Below, in pieces: positions 9,463-18,906 of a DNA stretch of 64,000 nucleotides. Below the pieces are notes generated by a model, which was given only the letters and a program-made list of their open reading frames with translations, was not told the DNA's origin and did not search any database. Every line of letters starts with the position of its first letter. Within the stretch, counting starts at the first letter, position 1. This DNA comes from Microvenator marinus (lineage in GTDB: Bacteria; Myxococcota_A; Bradymonadia; Bradymonadales; Bradymonadaceae): the NCBI RefSeq assembly GCF_007993755.1, contig NZ_CP042467.1:5480001-5544000 (forward strand), in the 5' to 3' direction. The position numbers were made by a program, and so were the translations under genes.

Positions 9463-12400
9463 AGTCGGATCTCCACAGCGACAGGAAAGATGCTGATTTC
9501 CCCATCGAGCTCAAGGCGGTTGGGAAGGATGTGTTTCAAGAACTCTTCTTCTTGCTTTTTGACGGATTCCAGAAGCTGAGCGTAATGAGATTCGCGCAGT
9601 TTGATTTCGTCCTCAAGCGACCGAATCTTTTCCATTCGACGCTGTTTTGAGTCGCTGTCTAAAGCCTGTTGCGCTGTCTCTTTTTCGAGGTCAGCTTTAA
9701 GCTTATCGACGTTCTTTGACTGGCTCTCGCTTTTGATTTCGTTAATGCGTTCTGTATAACGTTGCTTCTCGGCTTTGATGACCGCAGGCCGGTGTTCTTT
9801 GAGAAGCGATTTGATCTGCTCTGACCTTGCCCCTTTAAGGGACTTTACGAACTCCATGCAGTCCAGGGCAATATCGGTCCAAATGTCGCGGGCGATTTCA
9901 AGTTGAACTGGTGTTGCGGATTCACCGGTTGGTACCTCTGTAGGCGGCCGATACGGCATTGGGGTTTGAAGTTGACCGTCCTTGATCGGGATTTCAATGG
10001 TTCGGACCCAATGATGCAGCGGTTCACGGAGCTTGTTTATGGCCAGCTCCTCGACGGTGAACAGGAGAAGTGCATCCATTCCGTTGGGGACTCCACCCGT
10101 CCGTACAATCCAACGGGATGCGTCAAGAGTGGTCGAATATTCACCCTTCACCACGCCTGCATTTGGGAAACGCGCTCGTGCAAACTGCGCCAGCGTTTGT
10201 TTAAATAGCGGATGGCCGAGGTGCATCAGGACTGTATCTTTTCTGTGCCGGAAAACGCGCCGCTCCCCAACTTGTTCGGTCATCGTACCCGAATCGAATG
10301 CCAGTCGCGGAAGGGCACCCGATTGGGCACGGTCGGCAATCCCTTTGCGCAAGGTTGAGTCGATTAGATAGTTCCAGTGAGGCGGAATGGGGTGATTGAG
10401 GCTGTATCGTCCACCATCGGAGGAGGATAGGCGTGGAAGTCCAGTCCCTATCCCTAAGGCAGCCTCCAAGGTTGACTTCAGTGAATCTGGGGTGAGATCA
10501 ATATGGTCTTGAAATTCTCCGATGCGTGCAGCTTCCTCCAGTAAAACATCATCTTGCGATTTGGTTTCACCCAGGTCGAGTTTGGCCTCACTTGTCTTTT
10601 GGACGTGTGCCGTCCGTCGATCCAGATTTGGCAAAGCATTTTTCGATTCTGTGAGCGACGAAAACTTCTCTTCGAATGCTCTTTCGAAGACTTCGCCCAT
10701 GGTTTGGAGGTCGTTGCGAATGGTATGTACCTTGGTAATAACCCGGGCCATAAATTTTAGGTCATCTGCAGCACTGCTATCGAAGTGATTGACTTCAACG
10801 GTTCGAGCCTGACCATGACGATCGAGGCGCCCGTTGCGCTGTTCAAGGCGCGCAGGATTCCATGGAATATCCCAATGAAAGAGCAGGCGTGCACTCTCTT
10901 GCAGGTTTAGACCTTCAGACGCGGCGTCTGTCGCGATCAGAATCCTGGCTCCTGAATCTGGGTCGTTGAAGATGAGCTTAATCTCCTCCCGTTCGGCACG
11001 TTGCATTCCGCCAAAGAGCTCGCGAATGTGAAAGCGTGTGTGGTCTTTGAACCGTGTTCTGAGTCTGTGAGACAGATAGTTCAGCGAGGTCATATATTCA
11101 GTGAAGATAATCAGGCGTTCATCCGAACGCCAACCTTTGTCTTGCCTCAAACGGTCCTCAATGAAGTTTGCGAGAATATCAAAGCGTGCGTCTTCTGTTG
11201 GGACTTGGACTATGCCTGACTCAACAGGTTTCAGTCCCAACGTGGCGAGACTTCTGTCTAGCGTCTCAATCTCAGACTTCAGTTTGTGGTAATATTGCTT
11301 GAACCATTCACCCGTGGTTTCTGCTGCAAAACGCTGAACACGCTCATGCTCGACATCGTCGTCTATCTCTCGATCCACAGCACGTTTGGCATTTGCTACG
11401 TCGCTCTGGTTGGCACTCTGAACGTCCTTTTCGGGTGAGCCGTCCATTCCATGGCGAAAGCGGAACCAAGAGTCAGCAAAGGTTGTGGGACCTGATAGTA
11501 GGCGCTTGTTGAGCACCTCCAAAGAGAAACGACCCGCCAGCAACTCCTTCATGTCATTCTTGGGGAGTTCCCTCAGCAGTGCCAATCGGAAGCTTTCAAA
11601 CGCGCGAAAAAGCTGAAGCTCGCCAGGACCAAAATTCACGTCATTGGACTTCAACTCCCGATCTGCAAATCGGGGGGGGCGGTTGTTTTCCAGGTCCAAA
11701 TTGTTGATGTCACTTTTCAAGCGCCTCACCACGACCTCGGAGATCCGTTTTTTCATCCCCTGGTTCCGTTTGTCGTGAAGATCGCTGGTGCGATGAAAGC
11801 GGCTAGGGTCCAACTGTTCCAAAAGACCTGTGAAGCAGCGCGTATGGCCGTTATGTGGCGTTGCGGTAAGAAAGAGCTTGTGTTCAAACCAAGGGCTTAT
11901 GATTCTCAACATGTTCGCTAGATCACTATCTTCGCCATAGTTTGCCGGCATAAGATTATGCGCTTCATCCACGATCAAGAGATCCCACGGCATGTGCGAA
12001 GGTTGAGTTGGGTCGTTTGACTCCGTAGCTGCACGGAACTCTTCCATCACATTGGGTTGCCTCAAATAATGGTAAGAAGCGATAGCCCTAGGAAAGACTC
12101 GCCAAGGATTCGCATCCATACCAAGGCGCTTCTTGAGGTTGATGGTCTCGTCCCGATCGATCACATCAAAGCTTAGGGCAAATTTCTCGTCCATCTCCTG
12201 TTGCCACTGGTCGCGAAGTGAAGCAGGGCACAAGATTAGAACTCGTCGGATACGTCTTCGGATGAGTAGCTCATTGAGGATCAGGCCGGCCTCAATGGTT
12301 TTTCCAAGACCCACATCGTCGGCGAGCAACAAGGATACACGCGGCATCCTTAAGGCTTTGAGCATTGGGACAAGCTGGAAGTCTTCTACTTGAACCGCAC

Positions 12401-12755
12401 CGTGGAAGGGGGCGGAGATCGGCTCTGCTCCTTTCTTGCTGGGATCTTCCGGCGCCAGGAAAGGCGTCAGAGCGCCCCAACGCGTTGCGCGCAAGAGCGC
12501 ATCATACTCATGAGCGAGCATTGGGGGCGACTTCTCGACAGCTGGAAGCGCAAGGGGAAGGACACAGGTTGCATTGGGTTCACGCTCCCAGATGACTTGG
12601 TCCTCTTGGACGCCGTCGGAGTCGGTGTAGCTGATCGTAACCAGGTGCAATATGCCGTCGGACTTGCCGTCGAAGGGGTGCAGATTGGTGATGATGCCGC
12701 GACGATTGCGGACTGTTGCCATCATGCCAACGCGAGGGAGTTGGAAGTCAGCCAT
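9459..12755 (-). CDS. drmD: SNF2-family helicase (DrmD-like)
   Basis: A Swi2/Snf2 helicase with motif I DDVGLGKTIEAG, motif II VDEAH, motif III LFLTATPHNGH, a helicase-C segment IFTEYMTSL, motif V ATDAASEGLNLQ and motif VI NGRLDRHGQ. A long Lys/Glu-rich coiled coil lies near the C-terminus. I chose the ATG at 12755 (protein starts MADFQLPRVG) because family members begin close to the VRNRRG segment and because this leaves about 160 bases for divergent promoters. The frame stays open to a GTG at 12893, which would leave only 24 bases to mcrB, and none of the candidate starts has a strong ribosome binding site. First gene of the DISARM-like operon. Confidence 0.82.
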   Translation of the reverse strand: MADFQLPRVGMMATVRNRRGIITNLHPFDGKSDGILHLVTISYTDSDGVQEDQVIWEREPNATCVLPLALPAVEKSPPMLAHEYDALLRATRWGALTPFLAPEDPSKKGAEPISAPFHGAVQVEDFQLVPMLKALRMPRVSLLLADDVGLGKTIEAGLILNELLIRRRIRRVLILCPASLRDQWQQEMDEKFALSFDVIDRDETINLKKRLGMDANPWRVFPRAIASYHYLRQPNVMEEFRAATESNDPTQPSHMPWDLLIVDEAHNLMPANYGEDSDLANMLRIISPWFEHKLFLTATPHNGHTRCFTGLLEQLDPSRFHRTSDLHDKRNQGMKKRISEVVVRRLKSDINNLDLENNRPPRFADRELKSNDVNFGPGELQLFRAFESFRLALLRELPKNDMKELLAGRFSLEVLNKRLLSGPTTFADSWFRFRHGMDGSPEKDVQSANQSDVANAKRAVDREIDDDVEHERVQRFAAETTGEWFKQYYHKLKSEIETLDRSLATLGLKPVESGIVQVPTEDARFDILANFIEDRLRQDKGWRSDERLIIFTEYMTSLNYLSHRLRTRFKDHTRFHIRELFGGMQRAEREEIKLIFNDPDSGARILIATDAASEGLNLQESARLLFHWDIPWNPARLEQRNGRLDRHGQARTVEVNHFDSSAADDLKFMARVITKVHTIRNDLQTMGEVFERAFEEKFSSLTESKNALPNLDRRTAHVQKTSEAKLDLGETKSQDDVLLEEAARIGEFQDHIDLTPDSLKSTLEAALGIGTGLPRLSSSDGGRYSLNHPIPPHWNYLIDSTLRKGIADRAQSGALPRLAFDSGTMTEQVGERRVFRHRKDTVLMHLGHPLFKQTLAQFARARFPNAGVVKGEYSTTLDASRWIVRTGGVPNGMDALLLFTVEELAINKLREPLHHWVRTIEIPIKDGQLQTPMPYRPPTEVPTGESATPVQLEIARDIWTDIALDCMEFVKSLKGARSEQIKSLLKEHRPAVIKAEKQRYTERINEIKSESQSKNVDKLKADLEKETAQQALDSDSKQRRMEKIRSLEDEIKLRESHYAQLLESVKKQEEEFLKHILPNRLELDGEISIFPVAVEIRL

Positions 12756-12917
12756 GAACACACTCAGGGTAAGAGAATTGCCACCAATGGATTCGAATTG
12801 TGCTTGTTGTAAACCTACCGCGCTCCCCGGGTCAATCTTCATCAGGATTCGAGTTGGTGGAATATGAGGAATCGCATATGGTTCGTGAAACACCTTCCCA
12901 AATGACGGTTAAATACG

Positions 12918-15374
12918 ATGGATGAAGCCAAGCTCAATCAGTTGGTCCAGGACCTCCGGCAGTTTCCCGAGTTGGTCGATACTGATGTCGTTCAAGCACT
13001 TACACTGTGTGAGAAATCGCTCCCCCGGTTGGCTGCTCTGGCGGAGGGGTATGGCGCGGAATGCAAACCCAACTACCATGATGAATCAACGGGGTTGCTC
13101 ACTGAGCAGCCCGCGTTCGACTTCGACTGGAAAGACTCTGGTCAGCATGCCCCCGTCTTGTTGATGCAGCTTTATTTTAGTCGGCATAAACCTGTTGGTT
13201 GGCGCCTTCGTATCGTGGGAAGTCAGGATCGCGGAGCAGCATGGTCGGAGCCCTTTCTGAACTGGCTTGAAACTCAACCCATTTCCAAGCGCTGGTCCAA
13301 CGTTGTGCAAGATCAAGTTTACTTGGAAAAGGAATTGGGAGAAGACCTGACTGAACTAGGAACCGAGTTGAGTTTAGGATTGGGATTTCTAAACTCGTAT
13401 GTGATAGCTAAGGAGCAATCCAAATCCGCGACCGAGCTTCTTGGCAAGCTAACGACACAATCCCATGTCGCCGAACAAAAGTTAGATTCTGTAGTGTTGG
13501 ACGCAAAGAACGTCATCTTCTACGGACCGCCTGGAACAGGTAAGACCTATCTGACATCAAGACGGGCAGTCGAGATCATTGATGGCAAGCGGGCTCCAGA
13601 GTCTTATGAAGAGGTGATGAAACGATATCGTGAGCTCTACGACCGTGACCAAATCGCGTTCGTAACTTTCCATCAATCTTACGGATATGAAGAGTTCGTC
13701 GAGGGAATTGCTCCCGACCTTCAGAGTGATGAGATCAAATACAAATTGCGTGATGGTGCTTTCAAGCGCCTTGCGCTTTTAGCGCTGAGCGAAGGGGTCA
13801 AAAAGGTTGATGATTTTGATAGTCGCTGGATGACTCTTTCGGCAAAGGCTGGGGATACCGGATTCAACGTTCAATCGAAGGAAAGAAAGGACTATATCCT
13901 GACGTTTGATGGGATGCGCTTTGCGCTCTCAGGCAACACAGAATACCCTTCAATAGCTCGCGACAAGCTCAGAAAGTTGTGGGACCAATTCAAAGATAGG
14001 GATCTGAAAGAGCTGACGTCCAAAGACTTTGCTGAACATGTACAAAACTTCACCCCTTTTTGGACTGTGCTCAACGCGATGAAAGAGCTGCCTGAGGCGG
14101 ATGTACGGCTATTCAGTGAGCCTGGGCAACTACCGTTGACGGAGTTGTTAGAACTCGCCAAGGAGTCGTTGGCACAACCTGAAGCCTTAGATTTCTCCAA
14201 TGCGCGTCGATACGTGCTCGTCATAGATGAGATCAATCGCGGGAATATCAGCAAGATTTTGGGGGAGTTGATGACGTTGCTTGAGCCCAGCAAACGTCTT
14301 GGTGATGTGCAAGCGATGATTGTAACTTTGCCTTCGGGCGAAAAGTTCGCAGTCCCGCCCAATCTCTATGTGATCGGGACCATGAACACGGCCGACCGGT
14401 CGATTGCGCTCATGGACGTGGCGCTGAGGCGGCGTTTCCGTTTCGAAGAAATGATGCCGAATGTATCAGTGATTGTGCGTTCTCTACTGATACATTTTGA
14501 GGAGAATTATCGCGACCTCAGTGAAGAGAACTTGCTTTTTGTGAATGTCTGTGTGGCAGTCTTTGAAAAGGTTAATCAAAGAATTCGTTTCTTGTACGAC
14601 GCTGACCACCAGATTGGTCATTCGTACTTCCTGAAAGTGAAGACTCTCAATGATCTCCAATTTGTCTTCTTGAATGAAGTGATCCCTCTTCTTCAAGAGT
14701 ATTTCTACGGTGCTTGGCGCAAAATCGCGCTAACCCTTGCGAACCCATACGATGATAAGGGTCTACCAAGGAGGAAAGATCTGCCGGCTAAGCACCACGT
14801 AATTTCTTGTACCAAACTTGAGGAGAAGAGCGTTTTACTCGTGGATGATGAAGACTATGAAGACCAGTATGAATTCGCGGTCTCAAACGAGTTCATGAGG
14901 GACTACCCGAAAGACGACTCAGATTTGCTTTCATTTTTCGCTGGTGTCGCAGGAGTTAGGATTGAGGAACTGAAGAAACTGGATGAACGTTTCAAAGAGA
15001 TCGAAGTGATGTTGGACTCGACTTCGGAAGTTGAAGTTTCAGGGGAGGAAAACGATGAGATTCAGCGAACCCGTCTGGCTATGGAGGTTAACGGTAAAAC
15101 CTATGAGGAACCCTATGTTCCGCGTTTTTTTGAAGCCGTCTTGTCTGACGTTTTTCAACATGCCAGCCCACCATTGCCGTATCGCCGCTCCTCACGACAC
15201 TTTGTCTCTCGTGATGGCCTGCATCCCGACGGCAAAGCGGCAATTCGACCAATTCCCATACAAACTCCGAACGGGATCGTTATCGTCGAAGGCAACTACG
15301 GTCGAAAAGATGCGTTGCGGCGATTGAGGGAACTGCTCACTGACATGGGCATAAGCCACAGGGACCCGGTTTGA
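12918..15374 (+). CDS. mcrB: McrB-like AAA+ GTPase of a McrBC restriction system
   Basis: 818 residues. The N-terminal 190 residues are of unknown fold and probably carry DNA recognition. The AAA+ module has Walker A GPPGTGKT at about residue 204, Walker B VLVIDEINRGN at about 433 and the family signature GTMNTADRS at about 487, followed by ALRRRFRF. The VTFHQSYGYEEFVEG segment after Walker A is also typical of McrB. McrB hexamers hydrolyse GTP and translocate DNA so that McrC can cleave, classically at modified cytosine. The stop overlaps the mcrC TTG start. It is divergent from the DISARM-like operon and lacks an obvious Shine-Dalgarno sequence. Confidence 0.9.
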   Translation: MDEAKLNQLVQDLRQFPELVDTDVVQALTLCEKSLPRLAALAEGYGAECKPNYHDESTGLLTEQPAFDFDWKDSGQHAPVLLMQLYFSRHKPVGWRLRIVGSQDRGAAWSEPFLNWLETQPISKRWSNVVQDQVYLEKELGEDLTELGTELSLGLGFLNSYVIAKEQSKSATELLGKLTTQSHVAEQKLDSVVLDAKNVIFYGPPGTGKTYLTSRRAVEIIDGKRAPESYEEVMKRYRELYDRDQIAFVTFHQSYGYEEFVEGIAPDLQSDEIKYKLRDGAFKRLALLALSEGVKKVDDFDSRWMTLSAKAGDTGFNVQSKERKDYILTFDGMRFALSGNTEYPSIARDKLRKLWDQFKDRDLKELTSKDFAEHVQNFTPFWTVLNAMKELPEADVRLFSEPGQLPLTELLELAKESLAQPEALDFSNARRYVLVIDEINRGNISKILGELMTLLEPSKRLGDVQAMIVTLPSGEKFAVPPNLYVIGTMNTADRSIALMDVALRRRFRFEEMMPNVSVIVRSLLIHFEENYRDLSEENLLFVNVCVAVFEKVNQRIRFLYDADHQIGHSYFLKVKTLNDLQFVFLNEVIPLLQEYFYGAWRKIALTLANPYDDKGLPRRKDLPAKHHVISCTKLEEKSVLLVDDEDYEDQYEFAVSNEFMRDYPKDDSDLLSFFAGVAGVRIEELKKLDERFKEIEVMLDSTSEVEVSGEENDEIQRTRLAMEVNGKTYEEPYVPRFFEAVLSDVFQHASPPLPYRRSSRHFVSRDGLHPDGKAAIRPIPIQTPNGIVIVEGNYGRKDALRRLRELLTDMGISHRDPV

Positions 15375-16756
15375 ATCGGCTTACGGCGGTCGAGTATGAA
15401 CGTGTCTATCTTGGGGACGAGGACACCATCACGGGTGAACGGGACTCGAGTGGAAAGACGCTCATTCATCCCAAACATTTTCGTACACTCCAAGAGTTTG
15501 ATGAGGGGCACGCAGAAGAGTCGAAGCAGATTTTTCAGTGGCGGAGCAAATATCTGCAGCCCAAGAATTGGATCGGGATAGTTCAGGTCGGAAGCCTAAT
15601 CGTTGAGATCTTGCCGAAGATCTATCGGGCTCCAAAAGCGCCAGGCACTGAGGGACAGGAAACCGAAGAAGTGTTTCAGCGCAAGAATCTGCTCTATATG
15701 CTGAGTCTGAGCGGCGATCTTCCACTCCGCGATCGCGACCTTGCCTCACAGAGCCTGCACAAAGCCCCCATCTCAGAGACGCTGATTCGGCTCTTCGCCG
15801 AACAGCTGCTCGAACAGCTTCTCCTGGGCGTTCAGCATGGATACGTCCATCAGGAGGATAATCTGCGATTCCTGAGGGGTAAGCTGAAGTTCTCGCAGCA
15901 TATCAAGCACAACTTCGCCCGAGCCGACCGCTTCTATACGGTCTACGAAGAATTCCTGGCCGACACTCCCTTGAACCGCATCTTCAAGGCTACGTGCGTG
16001 CGTTTGCGCGACATCACACGCAGACCAGCATCACAGGAGCGGCTGGACAGCTGTTTGAGCATTCTGGACGAAGTCTCACTCAAGCCACTCATTGCCGCAG
16101 ACTTCGACAACTTCACAGAGAACCGACAGAACGCTCGCTTCACTTCCCTGATTAACTTCTGCAGATTGGTATGGGAGGGCAACATCGCGACAGGAATGCG
16201 CGGCAAGACAGCTACGTTCGCGCTACTCTTCGATATGAATGCCGTGTTTGAACGATTTGTGGCTGAGTTCATGAGGCGGCACGTGATTCGCGACTTTCCC
16301 GATGCTCAATTGAGTCCGCAATCAAAAGGCCTCCGCGAGTACCTCCTTTGGAGGCTCAACGACAAAGACGAACGCAAAGGCGTCCTGGAGCTCAAGCCTG
16401 ATATACTTGTCATGTGTGGAGACTCACCACGTTTGATCATCGACACGAAGTGGAAGCAGTTGGCCACAGAGAAAGGTAATCGCTATGGCGTGACGTCTGG
16501 CGACCTTTATCAACTCTACGCATACGCCACGCGGTACGACTGTAGTCATAACATCTTGTTATATCCATGGGTGCCCGATGTGAAGGAGCGCGATTACGAA
16601 CTGAGGGACGATGCCCGTCACCGGATAAGTACGCGCTTTGTCGATCTCTCGATGGATTTGACTCAACGGGAAGGTAGGGAAAAGCTTACTGATTATCTGA
16701 AAATAATTGTGGAAGGCGCAATTCCGCAAGAGGAGCACCATGCCTCAGCCGAGTGA
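15371..16756 (+). CDS. mcrC: McrC-like nuclease subunit
   Basis: 461 residues beginning at a TTG that overlaps the mcrB stop (TTGA); there is no ATG in frame nearby. The C-terminal half holds the PD-(D/E)xK nuclease core: ELKPDILV near residue 340 and IIDTKWK near 357. McrC stimulates McrB GTPase activity and supplies the endonuclease. The N-terminal part contains the expected LRGKLKF and TPLNRIFK segments seen in McrC proteins. Its last bases overlap the start of the macro-HEPN gene, making a three-gene unit. Confidence 0.9.
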   Translation: MNRLTAVEYERVYLGDEDTITGERDSSGKTLIHPKHFRTLQEFDEGHAEESKQIFQWRSKYLQPKNWIGIVQVGSLIVEILPKIYRAPKAPGTEGQETEEVFQRKNLLYMLSLSGDLPLRDRDLASQSLHKAPISETLIRLFAEQLLEQLLLGVQHGYVHQEDNLRFLRGKLKFSQHIKHNFARADRFYTVYEEFLADTPLNRIFKATCVRLRDITRRPASQERLDSCLSILDEVSLKPLIAADFDNFTENRQNARFTSLINFCRLVWEGNIATGMRGKTATFALLFDMNAVFERFVAEFMRRHVIRDFPDAQLSPQSKGLREYLLWRLNDKDERKGVLELKPDILVMCGDSPRLIIDTKWKQLATEKGNRYGVTSGDLYQLYAYATRYDCSHNILLYPWVPDVKERDYELRDDARHRISTRFVDLSMDLTQREGREKLTDYLKIIVEGAIPQEEHHASAE

Positions 16757-17939
16757 ACCATGGAGTTGGTCCTTGGGGAGCGTGACGTTGGAGGTTCGCG
16801 GCCAAAGCCTCTTAGACGCACCCGAAAGGGCATGGGTGAGTAGTGAGGACTCTGGCTTCTACATGGCGCGGAATCCATCGGCTATATCCGGTCAGCTGCG
16901 TAGGCATTTCCCTTATGTTTTAGACGAGCTCCGAGCTCAGACGCGTGGTGAGGTATTACCACCTGGGACCACACTTCGAACGAATGGTCCGGAAGGACGC
17001 GTGATTTTTCATGCGGGGTTTCACCATCCCAATGACTGGGATCTCTCGGATGATGAACTTGTGGCCAAGCATGCGTCCATGATTCAGCGCTGTATTGAGG
17101 ATATTCTTGAGTCTGTGGCTGAGACCGGCCTAGAGAGTGTGGCGTTTCCTATGTTGGGAACCGGACTTTTTCATCTGCCTGTTTCTGTGTTTGCCGAGAC
17201 CTTCTTTGAGGCGGTGGCTATGTTCAGCCGGCGAACACATAGAGCTGTCAAAGTCGTCCTATGCATCCTTGAACCAGCGCTGATTGAAGAAGTTGTCCGC
17301 TTTGGTACGAGGGCGCTCGGCGCGATGGTGGGTGGGGGAGAACCACTATTGCGAGAGGCAGGAGGACACCCAATTGTGCAGGGTCTGAGGCATACTGCGC
17401 GGGCTTTGGCGGATGAAAAGTTACAAGAGCGCAATCTTCTTCACTTTGCCGAGATTGCGCTCATGACTGACCTCGCACTCTTTTACGATTTTGAGGACAA
17501 GCCTCCCTCTGTTTTGCTCGACAAAAACGGTGGTAAGGGCGAGTGCAACCTTACTTTCGGAATCATTCGAAACAGGCTGGAAGGATTACGAATAAGGCGC
17601 CGTATACCCGAGTGGGCGATGCATCGTTACCAGCAAATCTGCAGTCAACCCTTCCAGAAAGCAATTGGTCGTCTTGTAGGAGACCGTAATGATTACGCCC
17701 ATAACCGTCGCCCAAGGCCAGTGGAGGATATTGTAACGGATATCGAATCTTTGTTTGGACCGGAGGTTCTCACCGAGACATGGAAAGACGCAGAAACACA
17801 TAGGTGGATACGTTCATTTCCTGCCGGATATGGTCTTTTGGACGGCGTTGATCCAGTGCGCGGCCGTTGTTCGTGGTTGATTCCCGAGGTTAGGCAACGA
17901 GTTCACGAGGATTTTGAAATGGATGTTCAAGAAGTGTAA
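16740..17939 (+). CDS. Macro domain fused to C-terminal HEPN domain
   Basis: 399 residues from the ATG at 16740, which has a strong AGAGGAG site; an upstream in-frame start at 16707 lies deeper inside mcrC. Residues about 65-180 resemble a macro (ADP-ribose-binding) domain: VIFHAGFHH, then SVAFPMLGTGLFHL and a VVLCIL strand. The C-terminal half is helical and contains RNDYAH near residue 315, the R-x4-H motif of HEPN ribonucleases. The gene overlaps mcrC by 17 bases, so it is translated with McrBC. It may sense or remove ADP-ribose-type modifications and cleave RNA as a second line behind restriction; that is inference. It converges with the GTPase gene below, the two 3' ends overlapping by 50 bases. 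Confidence 0.72.
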   Translation: MPQPSEPWSWSLGSVTLEVRGQSLLDAPERAWVSSEDSGFYMARNPSAISGQLRRHFPYVLDELRAQTRGEVLPPGTTLRTNGPEGRVIFHAGFHHPNDWDLSDDELVAKHASMIQRCIEDILESVAETGLESVAFPMLGTGLFHLPVSVFAETFFEAVAMFSRRTHRAVKVVLCILEPALIEEVVRFGTRALGAMVGGGEPLLREAGGHPIVQGLRHTARALADEKLQERNLLHFAEIALMTDLALFYDFEDKPPSVLLDKNGGKGECNLTFGIIRNRLEGLRIRRRIPEWAMHRYQQICSQPFQKAIGRLVGDRNDYAHNRRPRPVEDIVTDIESLFGPEVLTETWKDAETHRWIRSFPAGYGLLDGVDPVRGRCSWLIPEVRQRVHEDFEMDVQEV

Positions 17940-18897
17940 GCGTGTCGAGGATGACTTTGGCGAGCGGGTCGATCATTGATTCCTGCAAAGCGACTTTCAC
18001 CAGCAGTTTCCTCTGAGCCAGCGTCCATTTCGAGGTTGCTCTAGGTAGGTCTTCGAGGAATTCTGAGTCGAGCAAGTGCCTGTGGTACTTCGTTAGTTCT
18101 TCGAGGGCCTTGGCTTCAATGCTTTTGGCGTCGCGTTGGAAATATTTGGCCTTGATTCTTGCGAACCAGGACTTATAGCCACCATACTCTTCGATCACGG
18201 AAGCAAGTAACCCAATACGGCCGGAGACCTTGTAGATTTGCCGATTCAAAGCGCTGGTAAAGCCTCTTTCGCTTTCTGCTCTAGCTATCATCCTGCGCAG
18301 CCTATCCTCCAATTGTCTTGCACTCGCATTTGGTTCACGATCGTTCAGAAAAATATCCACCTTGTTGAGTACATAGATGATGTTCGTTGGGTTATCTGAC
18401 AAACTCATAGCAAGGTTGAGCGAATCAAACTGTTTGCGCTCGTCAGTTTCATCGGCACCAAACACAACAACAGACACCGCACCTTCCGTCCGCCCGTGAG
18501 AGTGTCGGTCATCACCCACCCAGCGTACTCCAGGTGTATCCACCAACGAGATCGCCAAATCACGCCTTTTGATTCGACTTCCAATACGGGTGGGCCAGTT
18601 GATTTCAAATCTGGGTGGAGCCAGATCCCCTCGGGAATGGTATATTTCCATCACTTCGCGTAACCGCCCCCCGATCTGCTCAGGGCTCCGAAAGTCGAAA
18701 GAACCGCATTCCCAGCATGCACCATCCGTTTCGGCAATATTCAAAGACTTCCGTCTGGAATGGCTAACGCGGGTAAGACCAGCAGTCATTTCTTGAACTG
18801 CGTGAGGAAGAAGATCAGCCCCGATGAGCGCATTCGCAAGTGTGCTCTTGCCGGAACTTGTAGTTCCGAAAAAGAAGACTTCCCTTTGTTGTTTCAA
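17890..18897 (-). CDS. Short dynamin-like GTPase
   Basis: 335 residues. G1 is GTTSSGKST (11-19), G3 is DTPG (120-123) and G4 is NKVD (178-181). Shared segments AVQEMTAG and WPTRIG, and the C-terminal LPRATSKW, show it is a shortened paralogue of the large dynamin two genes upstream. The start is a TTG with AGAGG six bases before it and no better ATG. It lacks the long helical stalk, so it probably works with the large GTPase. It is the last gene of a four-gene operon, 9 bases after the membrane protein gene. Confidence 0.8.
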   Translation of the reverse strand: MKQQREVFFFGTTSSGKSTLANALIGADLLPHAVQEMTAGLTRVSHSRRKSLNIAETDGACWECGSFDFRSPEQIGGRLREVMEIYHSRGDLAPPRFEINWPTRIGSRIKRRDLAISLVDTPGVRWVGDDRHSHGRTEGAVSVVVFGADETDERKQFDSLNLAMSLSDNPTNIIYVLNKVDIFLNDREPNASARQLEDRLRRMIARAESERGFTSALNRQIYKVSGRIGLLASVIEEYGGYKSWFARIKAKYFQRDAKSIEAKALEELTKYHRHLLDSEFLEDLPRATSKWTLAQRKLLVKVALQESMIDPLAKVILDTLTLLEHPFQNPRELVA

Positions 18898-18906
18898 GTT
18901 TGCCTC

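Noticed and set aside
12756-12893. N-terminal extension of the SNF2 helicase from the GTG at 12893
   Set aside because: It would leave only 24 bases between divergent genes and has no properly spaced ribosome site; kept as an alternative.
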